Source: Stygiobacter electus (GTDB lineage Bacteria; Bacteroidota; Ignavibacteria; Ignavibacteriales; Melioribacteraceae). Taken from it: DNA of 64,000 nt. The stretch lies in assembly GCA_029210465.1 (NCBI GenBank), contig JARGDL010000001.1, positions 124,001 through 188,000 on the forward strand. Direction: 5' to 3'. The notes under the pieces were generated by a model, which was given only the letters and a program-made list of their open reading frames with translations, ran no database searches and was not told the DNA's origin. Shown piece after piece: positions 18,137 to 29,500 of the stretch (position 1 is the first letter of the stretch; every line of letters starts with the position of its first letter). The position numbers and the translations under genes are program-made.

Positions 18137-20047
18137 TCATTCAATATTATTTACTTTTGTATACCACTCACTTGATTGTTCTAATGACTTATTAATTCTT
18201 TCAATTAATTTATGAGGATCGTCTAAATTACCTTCCTGAAGTAATGCAGAATCATAAAGTTGCTCGGTTACAAGTGAAATAAACTCATCAAAAGAATTTT
18301 TCTTAAATACTTTGACAAGATTACGAATCAATTTATGGTTTGGATTTACTTCCAATATTTTTTTATCAACTGAAATATCTTGATTCGTCATCTTTAAAAT
18401 CTTTTTCATCTGAGAAGAAATAGTTTCATCTTTTGATACAAGGCAAGATGGACTATCAACTAATCTTTTAGATTCAACAACATCTTCAACTTTATCACCG
18501 AGAATGCTTTTCATTTTCGATAGTAAACTGTAAAAATGTTTTTGATCATCTTTGGAAAGTGGTTCTGTTTCCTGTTTCTTTTCTACAACATCTTTGAATT
18601 CATTAATCTTTTTCAAGTCAACATTCTGTACAGATTTAATTTCATAATCTTTATATTTTCTTATCGCTTGAATTACAAATTCATCTACCGGATCGTATAA
18701 GAACAAAACTTCCAAATCTTTGTTTTTAAATATTTCCAAATGTGGATCTAATAATAATGCACTGCGATTTGCTCCAACTATATAATATATTTCTTTTTGT
18801 CCTTCTTTAATTCTTTCAACATAATCAGAAAAACTAATCAATTCATTTTCATCTTTGCATTTTGAAGAATTAAATCTCAATAGTTCAACATACTTATCAT
18901 GATTTGCAAAATCCATGTAACCAAGTTTGAAAATTTTACCATGCTCTTTCCAAAATTCATTGTATCCTTCTTTATCATTTTTTGCTTTCTCTTGCAAGTG
19001 AGATAAAATGTTTGAAGTAACGCTTGAAGCTATTTTTGTAAATATTACATTTTCCTGTAATGTTTCTCTTGAGATATTTAGTGGCAAATCTTCAGAATCA
19101 ACAACACCTTTTACAAAACTTAAATATTCTGGTAATAAATCTTTGTTCTTATGTTGGATTAAAACTCTTCTTACATATAAATCCAATCCATAATTTTCTC
19201 TATCGTAAAAAAATAAATCGTTGCTTTTTTTAGGAATAAATAAAAGTGCATTAAATTGAATTGGAGCATCAACAGATTTATGTATAATATCCATGGGTGG
19301 ATCATTATCATAAGTTAGAAATTTATAGAACTCGTCATATTGTTCTTTTTTTATTGATGATTTTGGTTCTCTCCAAATTGCTGTTACGGTATTGATTTTT
19401 TCATTTTCTAAATAAATCGGGAATGAAATAAAATTACTATGTTTTTTGATAATACTTTCTAATTTCCATTTTTGAGCAAATTCTTCAGCATCATCTTTTA
19501 ACTGAATTATAATTGAAGTGCCTCTGTTAATCTTTTCTTCAATCTCAGTTATTTCATAATCGCCCAATCCATCACTTTTCCATTCTACTGCTGGCTCATC
19601 TTTTTTGAATGATTTTGTTTTAATTGTTACTTCCTTTGCAACCATAAATACTGAATAAAATCCAACTCCGAATTTCCCAATAATATTTCCGACATCACCT
19701 TTTACTTCTGCAAGCATTTTTGCAAATTCTTCAGTACCAGATTTTGCAATAGTTCCAATATTTGCTATTACTTCATCATGAGTCATACCTATTCCAGTAT
19801 CACTAATAGTTAATATTTTTTTCTTCTCATCAAAGGTAATTCTAATTTCAAGCGGCAATTCGTTATTAACAATTTCTGTCCCTTTATTTTGTTCAAATCT
19901 AAGTTTATCAAGTGCATCAGATGCATTTGAAATTAACTCTCGTAAAAATATTTCTCGACTTGTATATAAAGAGTGGACAAGAATATCTAAAAGTTTTTTT
20001 ACTTCAGCTTTGAATTCATACTTTTTAACATTTTTGACATTGGACAT
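18137..20047 (-). CDS. htpG: Hsp90-family chaperone HtpG
   Basis: A 636-residue Hsp90, full bacterial length. The N-terminal GHKL ATPase has the ELISNASDALDKLR box, ISDTGIGM, and the lid GKFGVGFYSVFM; the middle domain has YVRRVLIQH and LPLNISRETLQ. The C-terminal dimerisation domain is intact, ending near residue 630. It begins 59 bases after the tatA-like gene on the same strand and has a good GGAGG ribosome binding site. No CIRCE-like heat-shock operator was seen nearby. Confidence 0.97.
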   Translation of the reverse strand: MSNVKNVKKYEFKAEVKKLLDILVHSLYTSREIFLRELISNASDALDKLRFEQNKGTEIVNNELPLEIRITFDEKKKILTISDTGIGMTHDEVIANIGTIAKSGTEEFAKMLAEVKGDVGNIIGKFGVGFYSVFMVAKEVTIKTKSFKKDEPAVEWKSDGLGDYEITEIEEKINRGTSIIIQLKDDAEEFAQKWKLESIIKKHSNFISFPIYLENEKINTVTAIWREPKSSIKKEQYDEFYKFLTYDNDPPMDIIHKSVDAPIQFNALLFIPKKSNDLFFYDRENYGLDLYVRRVLIQHKNKDLLPEYLSFVKGVVDSEDLPLNISRETLQENVIFTKIASSVTSNILSHLQEKAKNDKEGYNEFWKEHGKIFKLGYMDFANHDKYVELLRFNSSKCKDENELISFSDYVERIKEGQKEIYYIVGANRSALLLDPHLEIFKNKDLEVLFLYDPVDEFVIQAIRKYKDYEIKSVQNVDLKKINEFKDVVEKKQETEPLSKDDQKHFYSLLSKMKSILGDKVEDVVESKRLVDSPSCLVSKDETISSQMKKILKMTNQDISVDKKILEVNPNHKLIRNLVKVFKKNSFDEFISLVTEQLYDSALLQEGNLDDPHKLIERINKSLEQSSEWYTKVNNIE

Positions 20048-20106
20048 ATTAACCTCCCAGAATTTGAAAATTTACTTCACAAAAATATTCGATAAGAAAA
20101 ATCAAC

Positions 20107-20280
20107 TCAACTTTTATCATCATCTGTTGATTTATTTTTTTCATCTCCTTTTAATCCCTTCTTGAATGATTTAATTCCTTCGGCTAATCCTTTAGCTATT
20201 TCAGGGATTTTCTTCCCACCAAACAAAAAGATTAATATGAAGAGTATTAGCAATATTTCGGTAAATCCTATGTTTCCCAT
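20107..20280 (-). CDS. tatA: TatA/B-like twin-arginine translocase subunit
   Basis: A 57-residue protein. It begins [20 protein letters not shown], a short N-terminal transmembrane helix with the conserved Glu before it. [20 protein letters not shown] follows: the FG hinge and amphipathic helix that define TatA. A charged tail ends [10 protein letters not shown]. It lacks a histidine-rich or long acidic tail. Small size and single-helix layout fit TatA rather than TatB. tatC is not in the window. It lies between the GT-C gene and htpG on the same strand. Confidence 0.9.
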   Translation of the reverse strand: MGNIGFTEILLILFILIFLFGGKKIPEIAKGLAEGIKSFKKGLKGDEKNKSTDDDKS

Positions 20281-20294
20281 TTTACACCTTTTTT

Positions 20295-22268
20295 TTAATT
20301 ATAATATAAATCCTTAATTGCATATGAAGAAATTTTTCTTAATCTAATTATTGTTTTTTCTGCATTATCAATTTCATTTAATTTTGAGTAGGTATTCATC
20401 AAATAAAAAAGTGAAATTGTGTTCATTGAATCTTCTTCAATTGAATCTTCAAAATATTTTTTTGCAATATTAAAATTTCCTAAATGATAAAAAGACATTC
20501 CTTTTATAGAATTAATTTCTGAAACTCTTTTAGGACAATATTGATTGGCGAGATCAGCTTGATGTAAAATTTCATTTATTATTTTTCTATTTTTTGTTTT
20601 AACTAAAGACAAAAATAAATTATTTGCATTTATGTAATGACTTAAAAATTTTACATTGCAATCTGAAGAATCAATTCTTACACTATTTCTTTTGAAAAAT
20701 ATTGGTAACAGTTGATCAAACCCATCTGCATAAAATAGTTGCAAATAATAAATTTTATAAAATTCATCATTAATAAAAATTGCACATTCAGCAAATGCAC
20801 TTGGTTTTGCTCCTGCAGGAAATATTATAAAATCTGGTTTTTGGTTTATTACATAATCGGCATTGTAATGTCTTTCTTTCCAAAATATTGGCAAATTTTC
20901 ATCAATGCCATCAACTTCTTTTGGATGATGAGCAATATATTCATCAGTCAAACCAACAATATCGATTACTTTGACATTCGAATAAAAAGGAAAAGCACCA
21001 ATGGTTGATAAAGCCACAGTAACATTTTTTGTTTGATTATTTTTAATCCAATCGGCATAGCTTTTCATTTTTGTAACTAATCCAATTTCATATGATCTTT
21101 TTTCCATCATTTCTGTTTTGTTCGAATCGTAATTGATAATTGAACTAATAATTGTTGTCGCAAAAAGTAATCCTATTATTATGCTATTCATTTTAAATTC
21201 ATAAAATTGCTTCAAATTAAGAAGTGAGTAAAAGAATAACATGTAAAATAATGGCGTAATTGGTATATAAAATCTTCCAATTGGAAGAACATCACCACCA
21301 ATTATAATTGTTAATATTATATAAATGATGCCAAATGAGAAAATGATAAATTCTATTCTGTCAAATTTCTTTAATGCAAATCTTAAAATAACTGGCAGAA
21401 GAACAACACCGTAGTATAAATCTGTTATTATGTATTTAAAAAAATAGTCAATCCCTCGTAATAAAAAATTAAATGTGAATTCTGTTTTTGCATAAAATGT
21501 ATTTGGCAATGGAAACCCATAATATGCAAATCGAAATGAAATATAAACTAACTGTATCAGTAAAAATATGACGATAACTTTTTTCTTCTTACTAGAAATT
21601 ATTTTGCTGGTTTCATCAAACGGACTAATTTTAGTTGCAATTAGAAAACTATAAATAATATCAACAACTATTAATAACACAAAAAACAATAAACCTTCGG
21701 GGCGTAACAAAGAATTTAAGATTGATGTTAGAAGAAAATATTTGTAGTAATTTCCTTTTTCAAAATCTATCAATAAGTGAATTGACAATAAAGTTAAAGT
21801 TGCAAAAAGTGAAGTTTCCATTCCACTGAAACTCCAATAATTAAATGGAGTTGTAAATAAAATCATAACAGGAAATATGAATGAAATGTATTGTAAAGTT
21901 TTATTATAATTTTTTAAGGATGAAAATATTTTCCATGAAGTAACATAAACTGCGATTAAAAATACTAAGCCAAAAAATGAAGATAGTATTTGTGTTAATT
22001 GTGGTAAATCAAAATTTAATTTTAATAAGGTTTCAGATTTATAAATTACACTTAATAAAATAACCCATAAGAAATTTGTATATCCTTCAACTTTTTCACC
22101 GACGTTAAATACTAATCCATTACCTTCAAGAAAATTTTTAACATATCTCAAAACGGTGAATGCATCATCTTGAATAAAACTTATCGTTTTGAAATGATTG
22201 TAAAAAATGTATAAAATTATTCCCCAATAAAATGAATAGAATAAATATTTATTTTTGAATTTTAACAA
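20295..22268 (-). CDS. AftB-like GT-C glycosyltransferase with TPR tail
   Basis: A 657-residue protein. About ten transmembrane segments occupy residues 8-390, with the catalytic loop [18 protein letters not shown], then [18 protein letters not shown]. This arrangement is characteristic of GT-C enzymes such as AftB-type arabinofuranosyltransferases and ArnT/PMT relatives. A soluble periplasmic region follows, and the last 70 or so residues are TPR-like ([18 protein letters not shown] and similar). The only usable start is TTG at 22268, since a TGA lies three codons upstream and no ATG occurs early; no clear ribosome binding site was seen. It follows accD by 17 bases. Confidence 0.7.
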   Translation of the reverse strand: MLKFKNKYLFYSFYWGIILYIFYNHFKTISFIQDDAFTVLRYVKNFLEGNGLVFNVGEKVEGYTNFLWVILLSVIYKSETLLKLNFDLPQLTQILSSFFGLVFLIAVYVTSWKIFSSLKNYNKTLQYISFIFPVMILFTTPFNYWSFSGMETSLFATLTLLSIHLLIDFEKGNYYKYFLLTSILNSLLRPEGLLFFVLLIVVDIIYSFLIATKISPFDETSKIISSKKKKVIVIFLLIQLVYISFRFAYYGFPLPNTFYAKTEFTFNFLLRGIDYFFKYIITDLYYGVVLLPVILRFALKKFDRIEFIIFSFGIIYIILTIIIGGDVLPIGRFYIPITPLFYMLFFYSLLNLKQFYEFKMNSIIIGLLFATTIISSIINYDSNKTEMMEKRSYEIGLVTKMKSYADWIKNNQTKNVTVALSTIGAFPFYSNVKVIDIVGLTDEYIAHHPKEVDGIDENLPIFWKERHYNADYVINQKPDFIIFPAGAKPSAFAECAIFINDEFYKIYYLQLFYADGFDQLLPIFFKRNSVRIDSSDCNVKFLSHYINANNLFLSLVKTKNRKIINEILHQADLANQYCPKRVSEINSIKGMSFYHLGNFNIAKKYFEDSIEEDSMNTISLFYLMNTYSKLNEIDNAEKTIIRLRKISSYAIKDLYYN

Positions 22269-22285
22269 ACAAGATCAATATGAAA

Positions 22286-23137
22286 TTATTTATGATTATT
22301 ATGCAAATAGTCAATCAATAAAGATAATTTTTCTTTCATCTGTTTACGAGTAACAATAAAATCAATAAAACCATTTTCCAATAAAAATTCAGAACGTTGA
22401 AAACCTTCTGGTAAATCTCTTCCAATAGTCTGTTTGATAACACGTGGTCCTGCAAATCCAATTAATGCTTTAGGTTCAGCAATTATTACATCGCCAAGCA
22501 TTGCAAAACTTGCTGTTACTCCACCAGTAGTTGGATCAGTCAAAACTGAGATGTATGGAATTTTTGCATCAGCTAAACGAGCTAATCGTGCACTTGTTTT
22601 AGCCATCTGCATTAACGAATAAGCACCTTCCATCATTCTTGCCCCACCACTTTGGCTAATAATTATCATTGGAATTTTTTCTTCATAAGCAACATCAATA
22701 GCACGAGAAATTTTTTCACCAACAACGCTTCCCATACTTCCACCTATAAATCCAAAATCCATGCATGCAAAGGATACTTTTTTATTGTTGATCTTTCCGG
22801 TTCCAGTTTTTACAGCATCATTCAATCCTGTTTTTTTAATTGTTGATTTTATTCTCTCTGAATATTTTTTTGTATCAACAAATTCAAGTGGATCAGCAGA
22901 TTTCATTTTTTTATCTATTTCTTTAAAAGTGCCTTCATCAAAAAGGAAAGAAATATATTCTTTGCTTCCAATTCTAAAATGGTGATTGCATTTTGGACAA
23001 CACCAAAGATTAAGTTCTAATTGTTTGTTGTAAATTATTTCTCCACAATCTTCACACTTTTGCCATAAACCATCAGGCAAATCACTTTTTTTACTTTCTT
23101 TAGATATATTTTCTTTTTTTCTTGTAAACCAGCCCAT
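22286..23137 (-). CDS. accD: Acetyl-CoA carboxylase carboxyltransferase subunit beta
   Basis: A 283-residue AccD. The N-terminal four-cysteine zinc ribbon is visible (CEDC and CCPKC, about residues 33-56), then the crotonase-fold carboxyltransferase domain with SQSGGARMMEGAYSLMQM and SVLTDPTTGGVTASFAMLGD. With AccA (not in the window) it transfers carboxyl from carboxybiotin to acetyl-CoA for fatty acid synthesis. Its start abuts the DUF1573 stop, sharing base 23137. Confidence 0.96.
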   Translation of the reverse strand: MGWFTRKKENISKESKKSDLPDGLWQKCEDCGEIIYNKQLELNLWCCPKCNHHFRIGSKEYISFLFDEGTFKEIDKKMKSADPLEFVDTKKYSERIKSTIKKTGLNDAVKTGTGKINNKKVSFACMDFGFIGGSMGSVVGEKISRAIDVAYEEKIPMIIISQSGGARMMEGAYSLMQMAKTSARLARLADAKIPYISVLTDPTTGGVTASFAMLGDVIIAEPKALIGFAGPRVIKQTIGRDLPEGFQRSEFLLENGFIDFIVTRKQMKEKLSLLIDYLHNNHK

Positions 23138-23859
23138 TATTTTCTCTTTAATATGTTTGCGATTAATGTTATTACTTGATTTGGTCCTTCAGGATCATTT
23201 GAATATATAACAATTGTTCTTGTTAGTTTACCTTCGCGACCATTTGTGTCTAATTCAATTCTTAAATTACCGCTTTCTCCTGGTTGAAGTTTTTTACTAC
23301 TCAACAAAGCCGCAGTACAACCACAAGAAGTTTTAACTTCACTTATTATTAAATCTGCATTGCCAACATTTTTAAATCCAATTTTTGTTTCAACTAATTT
23401 TCCCTCTTCAACATCTCCAAAATTATGTTCAGTTTTACTTAATTTTAGTTTTGGCAGTTTAGCTTTAGCTTCTTTTGCAACGCTTTTATCAACAACAACA
23501 CACTTAAAAGAAAGTTTTAATTCTTTATTTAATGGATCGTTCGAACTTACATAAACATATTTTTCTTGAGGACCTAATCTTCCAGAGGAATTGAATTCTA
23601 CTTTTATGTTAGTTTTTTCTCCTGGTTTCAAGATGTTTTTTGTTGGGAATGCAGCTGTACATCCACATGATGCATTAACTTTATCAATTTTTAATTCTGC
23701 TGAACCATTATTTACAATTTCAAAATTAGTGGTTACAATTTGCCCTTCAACTACTGTCCCGAAATCATGAGTATATTTTTTTGCTTCAATTTTTGGTTGA
23801 TTAAATTGTGCAAATAAAATATTTCCAAGAATAAACAAAAGTATGATTAATTTTTTCAT
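23137..23859 (-). CDS. Secreted protein with two DUF1573 domains
   Basis: A 240-residue protein with a signal peptide (about 1-18, ending LFAQ). It has two tandem repeats of about 105 residues, each with HDFG or HNFG, then ASCGCTAA or TSCGCTAA, then LKPGE or LQPGE, ending in a beta-strand SNDP motif. DUF1573 adopts an Ig-like (ASH/MSP-like) fold and is abundant in Bacteroidota. Role unknown; the conserved Cys pair may coordinate or form disulfides. It overlaps tsaB by 4 bases. Confidence 0.9.
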   Translation of the reverse strand: MKKLIILLFILGNILFAQFNQPKIEAKKYTHDFGTVVEGQIVTTNFEIVNNGSAELKIDKVNASCGCTAAFPTKNILKPGEKTNIKVEFNSSGRLGPQEKYVYVSSNDPLNKELKLSFKCVVVDKSVAKEAKAKLPKLKLSKTEHNFGDVEEGKLVETKIGFKNVGNADLIISEVKTSCGCTAALLSSKKLQPGESGNLRIELDTNGREGKLTRTIVIYSNDPEGPNQVITLIANILKRK

Positions 23860-24512
23860 GGCTTAACTTTTCCTATAAATTGTTTTACATATAAAGGTTC
23901 TAAATTATCGTAGTTAAAAGTTAATAAATCCTTACCAAATAAATAAGCCCAATTAGAAATTGATCTTGCTTGAGTGTAAATCTTTTTGACATTCAGTTCA
24001 TCGAATTTTGCATTACCGAAAATTAAATCATCTTTTTTTAGTTTTTCAGAAATTTTTGAAAAAGATATTAAACTTATTTCGTCAATCTTAATAAGATGAT
24101 CATCATCGATTTTATACTTTGAAAAATAGTAGTCTTCTATACTTGCAGAAAAAAGAATTGAAAATTCAATTGAAGGAGGTAAAAAATTTTTAACTTGTAA
24201 AGCCAGAGCATCAAAAGTTGGGACTGGAATAATTGGTAAACTTGCGCCGAAAGCAATTCCTTTTGCAGAAGATAAACCAATTCGAAGACCTGTAAATGAA
24301 CCCGGTCCAATTGATACAGCTACACAAGAAAAATTACTAATATCAATTTTTGATTCTTCAACAACTTGAGCTATCATCGACATTAATTTTTCTGAATGAA
24401 TATGTTTAGCCAAATAGTTTAATTCAATAAAATCATTCTCGTTAAATTGAACAGCAACACTGCACAAATCTGATGTTGTCTCAATAGCTAAAATTGGGAA
24501 TTGTTTATTCAT
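23856..24512 (-). CDS. tsaB: tRNA threonylcarbamoyladenosine factor TsaB
   Basis: A 218-residue ASKHA-fold protein. AIETTSDLCSVAV at the N-terminus and VSIGPGSFTGLRIGLSSAKG near residue 70 are the TsaB signatures. It scaffolds TsaD and TsaE in forming t6A37 in tRNA. The start overlaps the tsaE stop by 8 bases, so the two are co-expressed. Confidence 0.94.
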   Translation of the reverse strand: MNKQFPILAIETTSDLCSVAVQFNENDFIELNYLAKHIHSEKLMSMIAQVVEESKIDISNFSCVAVSIGPGSFTGLRIGLSSAKGIAFGASLPIIPVPTFDALALQVKNFLPPSIEFSILFSASIEDYYFSKYKIDDDHLIKIDEISLISFSKISEKLKKDDLIFGNAKFDELNVKKIYTQARSISNWAYLFGKDLLTFNYDNLEPLYVKQFIGKVKP

Positions 24513-24936
24513 TTTTTGTTATGGTAAATTTTCTTTTGTTATCATTAATAATTTCGATATTTATTTCTATTCTTTTTTTTGGCAAAACTTCAGAAAACAA
24601 ATTTGCCCATTCAATAAAGACTATTGCTTCTTTATCCAAAAGATATTCTTCAAAACCTATATCAAATAGTTCTCCTACTTTTTTTAATCTGTAAAAATCA
24701 AAGTGATAAACTTTTTTTGTCCCGAAATATTCATTTACAATAGCAAAACTTGGACTGCTTACATTTTGGATATTCAAACATTTGCAAAATTCTTTTACAA
24801 AAAAAGTTTTTCCAGAGCCAAGATTTCCATTCAAACAAACTACGTCACCAAGATTGATTATTTCAATTAACTTATTTGCTAATTCTGAAGTGTCTTTTTC
24901 AGAATCAACCAATATTGTAAATGGAAAATTAATCAA
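24505..24936 (-). CDS. tsaE: tRNA threonylcarbamoyladenosine ATPase TsaE
   Basis: A 143-residue P-loop ATPase. Walker A NLGSGKTFFVKEF (about residues 39-51), SSPSFAIVNEY, HFDFYRL and VFIEWANLF are standard TsaE motifs. It is essential for the t6A cycle with TsaB/TsaD. It overlaps porX by 4 bases (ATGA), the porX-tsaE coupling also seen in Bacteroidota genomes. Confidence 0.95.
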   Translation of the reverse strand: MINFPFTILVDSEKDTSELANKLIEIINLGDVVCLNGNLGSGKTFFVKEFCKCLNIQNVSSPSFAIVNEYFGTKKVYHFDFYRLKKVGELFDIGFEEYLLDKEAIVFIEWANLFSEVLPKKRIEINIEIINDNKRKFTITKNE

Positions 24937-26501
24937 TACTTTTTCTCCAATGTTACAATAGGCAAAATCATTTCTTCCATAGATATTCCACCATGTTGAA
25001 AAGAATCTTTGTAATAACTTAAATATTTATGATATTCTGTTGGATAAACAAAATAATAATCTTCTTTAGCAATTATATAATTAGCCGCTACACCACGATT
25101 TGGCAATTTAAATTCATTTGGATTTTTAATAAAGATTGCATGTTTATCATCAACTTTTAAATTTCTTCCATATTTAAATCTCAAATTTGCAGAAGCTTCT
25201 TTATCACCTAAAACTTTAGCACCTCTTTGAGTTCTAATGCTTCCATGATCTGTAGTTAAAATAATTTTTGCATTTGGCATTGTTGCTATGGCTCTGAATG
25301 TATTTAATAATGAAGAATGTTGGAACCAAGTGTTTGTTAATGAACGATATGCTGATTCATCCGGAGCTATTTCTTTAAGAATTTCGGAATCACTTCTACC
25401 ATGCGCAATCATATCAAGGAAATTAATAACGACGGCCATAAAATGAGTCTTGCGATGCGATACAACATTTTGTTCAAAAGCTCTTCCAACATCTGGATCA
25501 ATTATTTTCATATACTTTAGATCTGTCTTTAAATTTACTTTTTTTCTGTTTAACAAAAGTTGCAAAAGATCTTTCTCATATTTATTCATTGAATTTTCAT
25601 CATCACTCATAGATTCCCAAATATCTGGGTAATATTTTTCAATTTCACTTGGGAATAATCCTGAGAATAATGCATTTCTTGAATAAGTAGTTGCTGTAGG
25701 AAGAATTGAATAGTAATAATCTCTTTTTATTGTGAATAAATCTGTGAGATGTTTTTCAATTACAAGCCATTGGTCAAGACGCAAACAATCGAGAACAAAG
25801 AAGAAAAGCGGTCCATCAAAATTTCTTAATTCTGGTATTACATATTTATCAATAATATTAACAGATAAAGTTGGAACATCTTCTTTTCCTTCATTATCAA
25901 TCCAGTTCTTGTAATTCTTTTCTACAAACTTTGAAAATTCCTGATTGCATTCTTTTTTTTGTTCATACAACATTTGCCGCAAGTCAATTCCAGGATGAGC
26001 GTCAAGTTCAAAATCCCAATTAACAAGTTTTAAATAAATTTCAATCCATTCATCATAAGTTGGTCCAAGATTTACAAGTTTAGAAATTTCATTGAAATCA
26101 TTCAAATAATCTTTTTGAACATATTCACTGCTAATTTTTTTACTTTCTAAAAATTTTTTACAAACTAATAAAATTTGAGAAGGCAAAACCGGCTTAATTA
26201 AATAGTCGCTAATTTTACTGCCAATAGCATCGTGCATTAAACTTTCTTCTTCACTTTTAGTAACCATCACTACGGGAATATTGGGATTAATATCTTTTAT
26301 TTGAGATAGAGTTTCCAAACCACCTAAACCCGGCATCATTTCATCGAGAAAAATTAAATCGTAGTTCTTGTTTTTAATTTCAGAAATTGCATCTTCTCCA
26401 TTTGTAACAGTATCTACTTCATAACCTTTTTCATTAAGAAAAATTATATGTGAACGAAGAAGTTCTATTTCATCATCTACCCAAAGAATTTTTTTTGCCA
26501 T
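24933..26501 (-). CDS. porX: PorX-type response regulator with PglZ domain
   Basis: A 522-residue protein. The receiver domain (1-120) has the acidic pair WVDDE, phospho-acceptor Asp53 in FLDEMMPG, Thr81 and Lys103 in LIKPV. A helical linker leads to a PglZ/alkaline-phosphatase-like domain (about 215-515). This carries VLDCLRLDQW, the TATTYSRNALFSG nucleophile loop (Thr), INFLDMIAHGRSD and LTTDHGSIRTQRG, all metal or nucleophile sites of a phosphodiesterase. PorX controls T9SS genes and function in Bacteroidota. Here it follows sprA by only 7 bases, coupling regulator and translocon gene. No PorY kinase is adjacent. Confidence 0.93.
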   Translation of the reverse strand: MAKKILWVDDEIELLRSHIIFLNEKGYEVDTVTNGEDAISEIKNKNYDLIFLDEMMPGLGGLETLSQIKDINPNIPVVMVTKSEEESLMHDAIGSKISDYLIKPVLPSQILLVCKKFLESKKISSEYVQKDYLNDFNEISKLVNLGPTYDEWIEIYLKLVNWDFELDAHPGIDLRQMLYEQKKECNQEFSKFVEKNYKNWIDNEGKEDVPTLSVNIIDKYVIPELRNFDGPLFFFVLDCLRLDQWLVIEKHLTDLFTIKRDYYYSILPTATTYSRNALFSGLFPSEIEKYYPDIWESMSDDENSMNKYEKDLLQLLLNRKKVNLKTDLKYMKIIDPDVGRAFEQNVVSHRKTHFMAVVINFLDMIAHGRSDSEILKEIAPDESAYRSLTNTWFQHSSLLNTFRAIATMPNAKIILTTDHGSIRTQRGAKVLGDKEASANLRFKYGRNLKVDDKHAIFIKNPNEFKLPNRGVAANYIIAKEDYYFVYPTEYHKYLSYYKDSFQHGGISMEEMILPIVTLEKKY

Positions 26502-26508
26502 TTTTCAC

Positions 26509-29500
26509 CTATGGTTGAATTGCAATTCTCACATCAACACCAGCTTCATTTGTTTTTGAAGGTGGAACATGTGAAGCTCCTTTTGGTTCTATTGTTGTTC
26601 TTCTATAAAAAATTGAAAGTGTAACTCTTGAACTCATAACATATCTAATTTTGGGTTCAATAGTTGTGGTTGTTTTTCCATCTTGAGGAGTTCCACCATC
26701 CTTGTAATTATCCATTAAATAAATAATACTCGATGTTTGTCCTCGTGTATATGAAAGTGAAATTTCAAGATCATTTTTTAATGAAATACCGAATAATGGT
26801 AAATCGAAACCAGATTTACTATAACTCGCAGTAAAATTAATGTCTCGAGAAAAAGCTTCTGTTACATTTCTTGTAGTTACACCTAAACTATATGATGTTT
26901 TTGCTGTGTATCTAATACTACTTTGAAAATTTCCGCCAAATAATTCATCGAAGTTAAATGTCATTCCGATTAATGGATTAAAACCATAATCAACTTTTTG
27001 TGTTTGAATTTCTTGTTTACCATCAGGATTAATTTTCCAACCTTCGCTGTATTGAGAATCGTATGAATGATTTATTGAAACTCTTTTTGCAAATTTAAAA
27101 ATTGATAATTGTTCTAATCCACTCCAATTAAAACTCCAATTAGGTCTCGGTATATAGCTCATAACTTTTGCAAGAAATGGAATTCTTGATAAGAGTGAAA
27201 ATGATTCAAATCCTCTTTTGAATGCATCTGAAAGATTGGCACTTGGATCTGGTGATGTTGGATCATATAATTTATTAACTTGCTTTATACCACTTTTAAT
27301 AAATAGAAATGGTGGTAAACTCAAAAATGATCTATCAATTGTTCCAGTAGAAATTTGATTTGCAATTTTAGGAACACCAAATGAATCTGTTTGAATAGTT
27401 ACAGATTTATTAATACCCCAACCAACACGCCAACGAATATCAATTTGAGCACCTTCCCAAAGTTGTCTTGAAGTTTTTAAATCCAAATCATTTCTGTGAG
27501 TGTAATTATCTTGCAAATTACCAAGCGGGGCTCGTTTGCCTATATTGTTTGACAAACCTAACATAAATAATCTACTTGGACCTTTATTATCGCTTTGCTT
27601 AGCTCCCCAAAAATTATTGAATCCTGTACCTTCACCTAAAATTCCACCACCTGAATATGAACTTGATTGAGAATAATTAATGCTTATTTGTTCATAATCA
27701 AAAAGGATATATTTAATACCAAGTTTCAAATAATCGAGCGTTAATTTCAAAGGATTAATTCCTTCAACAGTATCTTCTTTTGCAATGTCCATTGTATCTA
27801 AAATTTCACTTTTTCTTACCAATGAATCAACAGCAGTTTTAGTGGAATCATGAACAACACCTTGATTTTGTTGTTGCAAATTTCTATCAGCACCACGATT
27901 ACTTCTTCTTCCACCAGTTCTTTGAGGTTGAGTTTGTTGAGGAATTCCAATTACAGGTTTTTTAACTTCAGTTGTTTCAAACAAAGGAGCAAAAATTGAT
28001 TTTAATCTAATTGATAAACTTGCATTTAACTTACTTGAATAACCCGCAGCTCTTCCTAATTCACCTTGTGAAAAATTATTTTGCCATTGATAGCTTGAAC
28101 TATAAGATGTATTAATACTTATAAATCTATTCAAATCAAAAATAGATGGAAGCTTTGGATTAGTTCTTAAATCAAAAGATTGTCTGTAATTAAAATCTTT
28201 TCCAAAAAATTGTCCACCAAAAATTTCTCTCCAAATTTGTCCTTCGGTTCTTTCAATATTGTTTTCGGTTAACAAATAAGCAAGCGTTGATTGAATATCA
28301 ACATTATAACCCAAAGATAAATTTAGTAATCCACCTTCTGTAAATGTCCAATTAAAACCAGCGCTTCTTGTTGCTCCAAAATCTCTCATAATATCCGGCT
28401 TATCTGGATTTGTTCTTGTTTGAGTAAAATCTCTTTTCCTTGTAAGTGATAGTGATGAATTAAAAGATTGTGGAGTAAAAAATATTTTCATATCACGGTA
28501 ATCAGAAAATAAATTAATTAATTCGCCAAGCAACGGAATATCTTTTGGTTTGAAGAATAAATCTCTGCTAAGTGAAACAGAGTAATTTGCGTTAGCTCCC
28601 CAATTCCATTTATTCATATACAGAATAGTTGGACTTCTTTGATAAGTTTTTGAATAATTAAAACCAAAACTTAAATTGTTAAAAATATCTCTGATGTACC
28701 AAACTTCTGTTGGAATTTTAAATCTTATGTTGGAAACATTCCAAAGATCACTTGTTCCTACAGTTTGTGTTGAATTTTTTAGTGCATTGACTCTCTCTTC
28801 AATTACATGATCAGGCAATCCTTGATTTTTCAAAGCACGACGTAATTCAATTTGTGCATCATCTACTTTAACATCTGTTCCTGGCAAATAAAGCGGTTTT
28901 GATGAATTTTCTGAATGTGTATAACTTACTCTCAAATTACTACCAGCAAGATTAACAGGAATTAATTTAAGAACATCAAAATCAATTGCGGCTGACCAGC
29001 TCCTTGAATCTTCACGTGAACCAAATCTATCTCCTATTCCATGGAAAAATGGATTCCTTTGACTTGAAGATACACTGGCAGAAAATAAATCTGCAATACG
29101 TAAAGATGCATTTGATGAATAAGCCCAACCGGGTGTTTGTTCTGCTTCTATTACTCTTAATTCATTTATCCAAATATTTCCGGAGTAACTTCTGTTTTTC
29201 TCACCTTTATTAATTGGATTTTCAATTCCAATTAAGAAGAATGAAATTCTTGTTAAAGTTGGATTACCTCTTACACCATAAAAACTACCCGGTATATCTG
29301 GTGCGGGAATATAATATGTCCCTTTAATTGAATCTGGTTTTACTTGTTTTATTGCAGTCAATTCAGAAAATTTCAATCCTATATCTTGCCAATCTGGTTT
29401 TACAGGTTGTCGATATTCATAAAAATTCAGTGAATCTGAACCAAACCTCACATAAACTTCAGTTGCGTAATTATTATCATCAACATAATGAGAAACTGAA

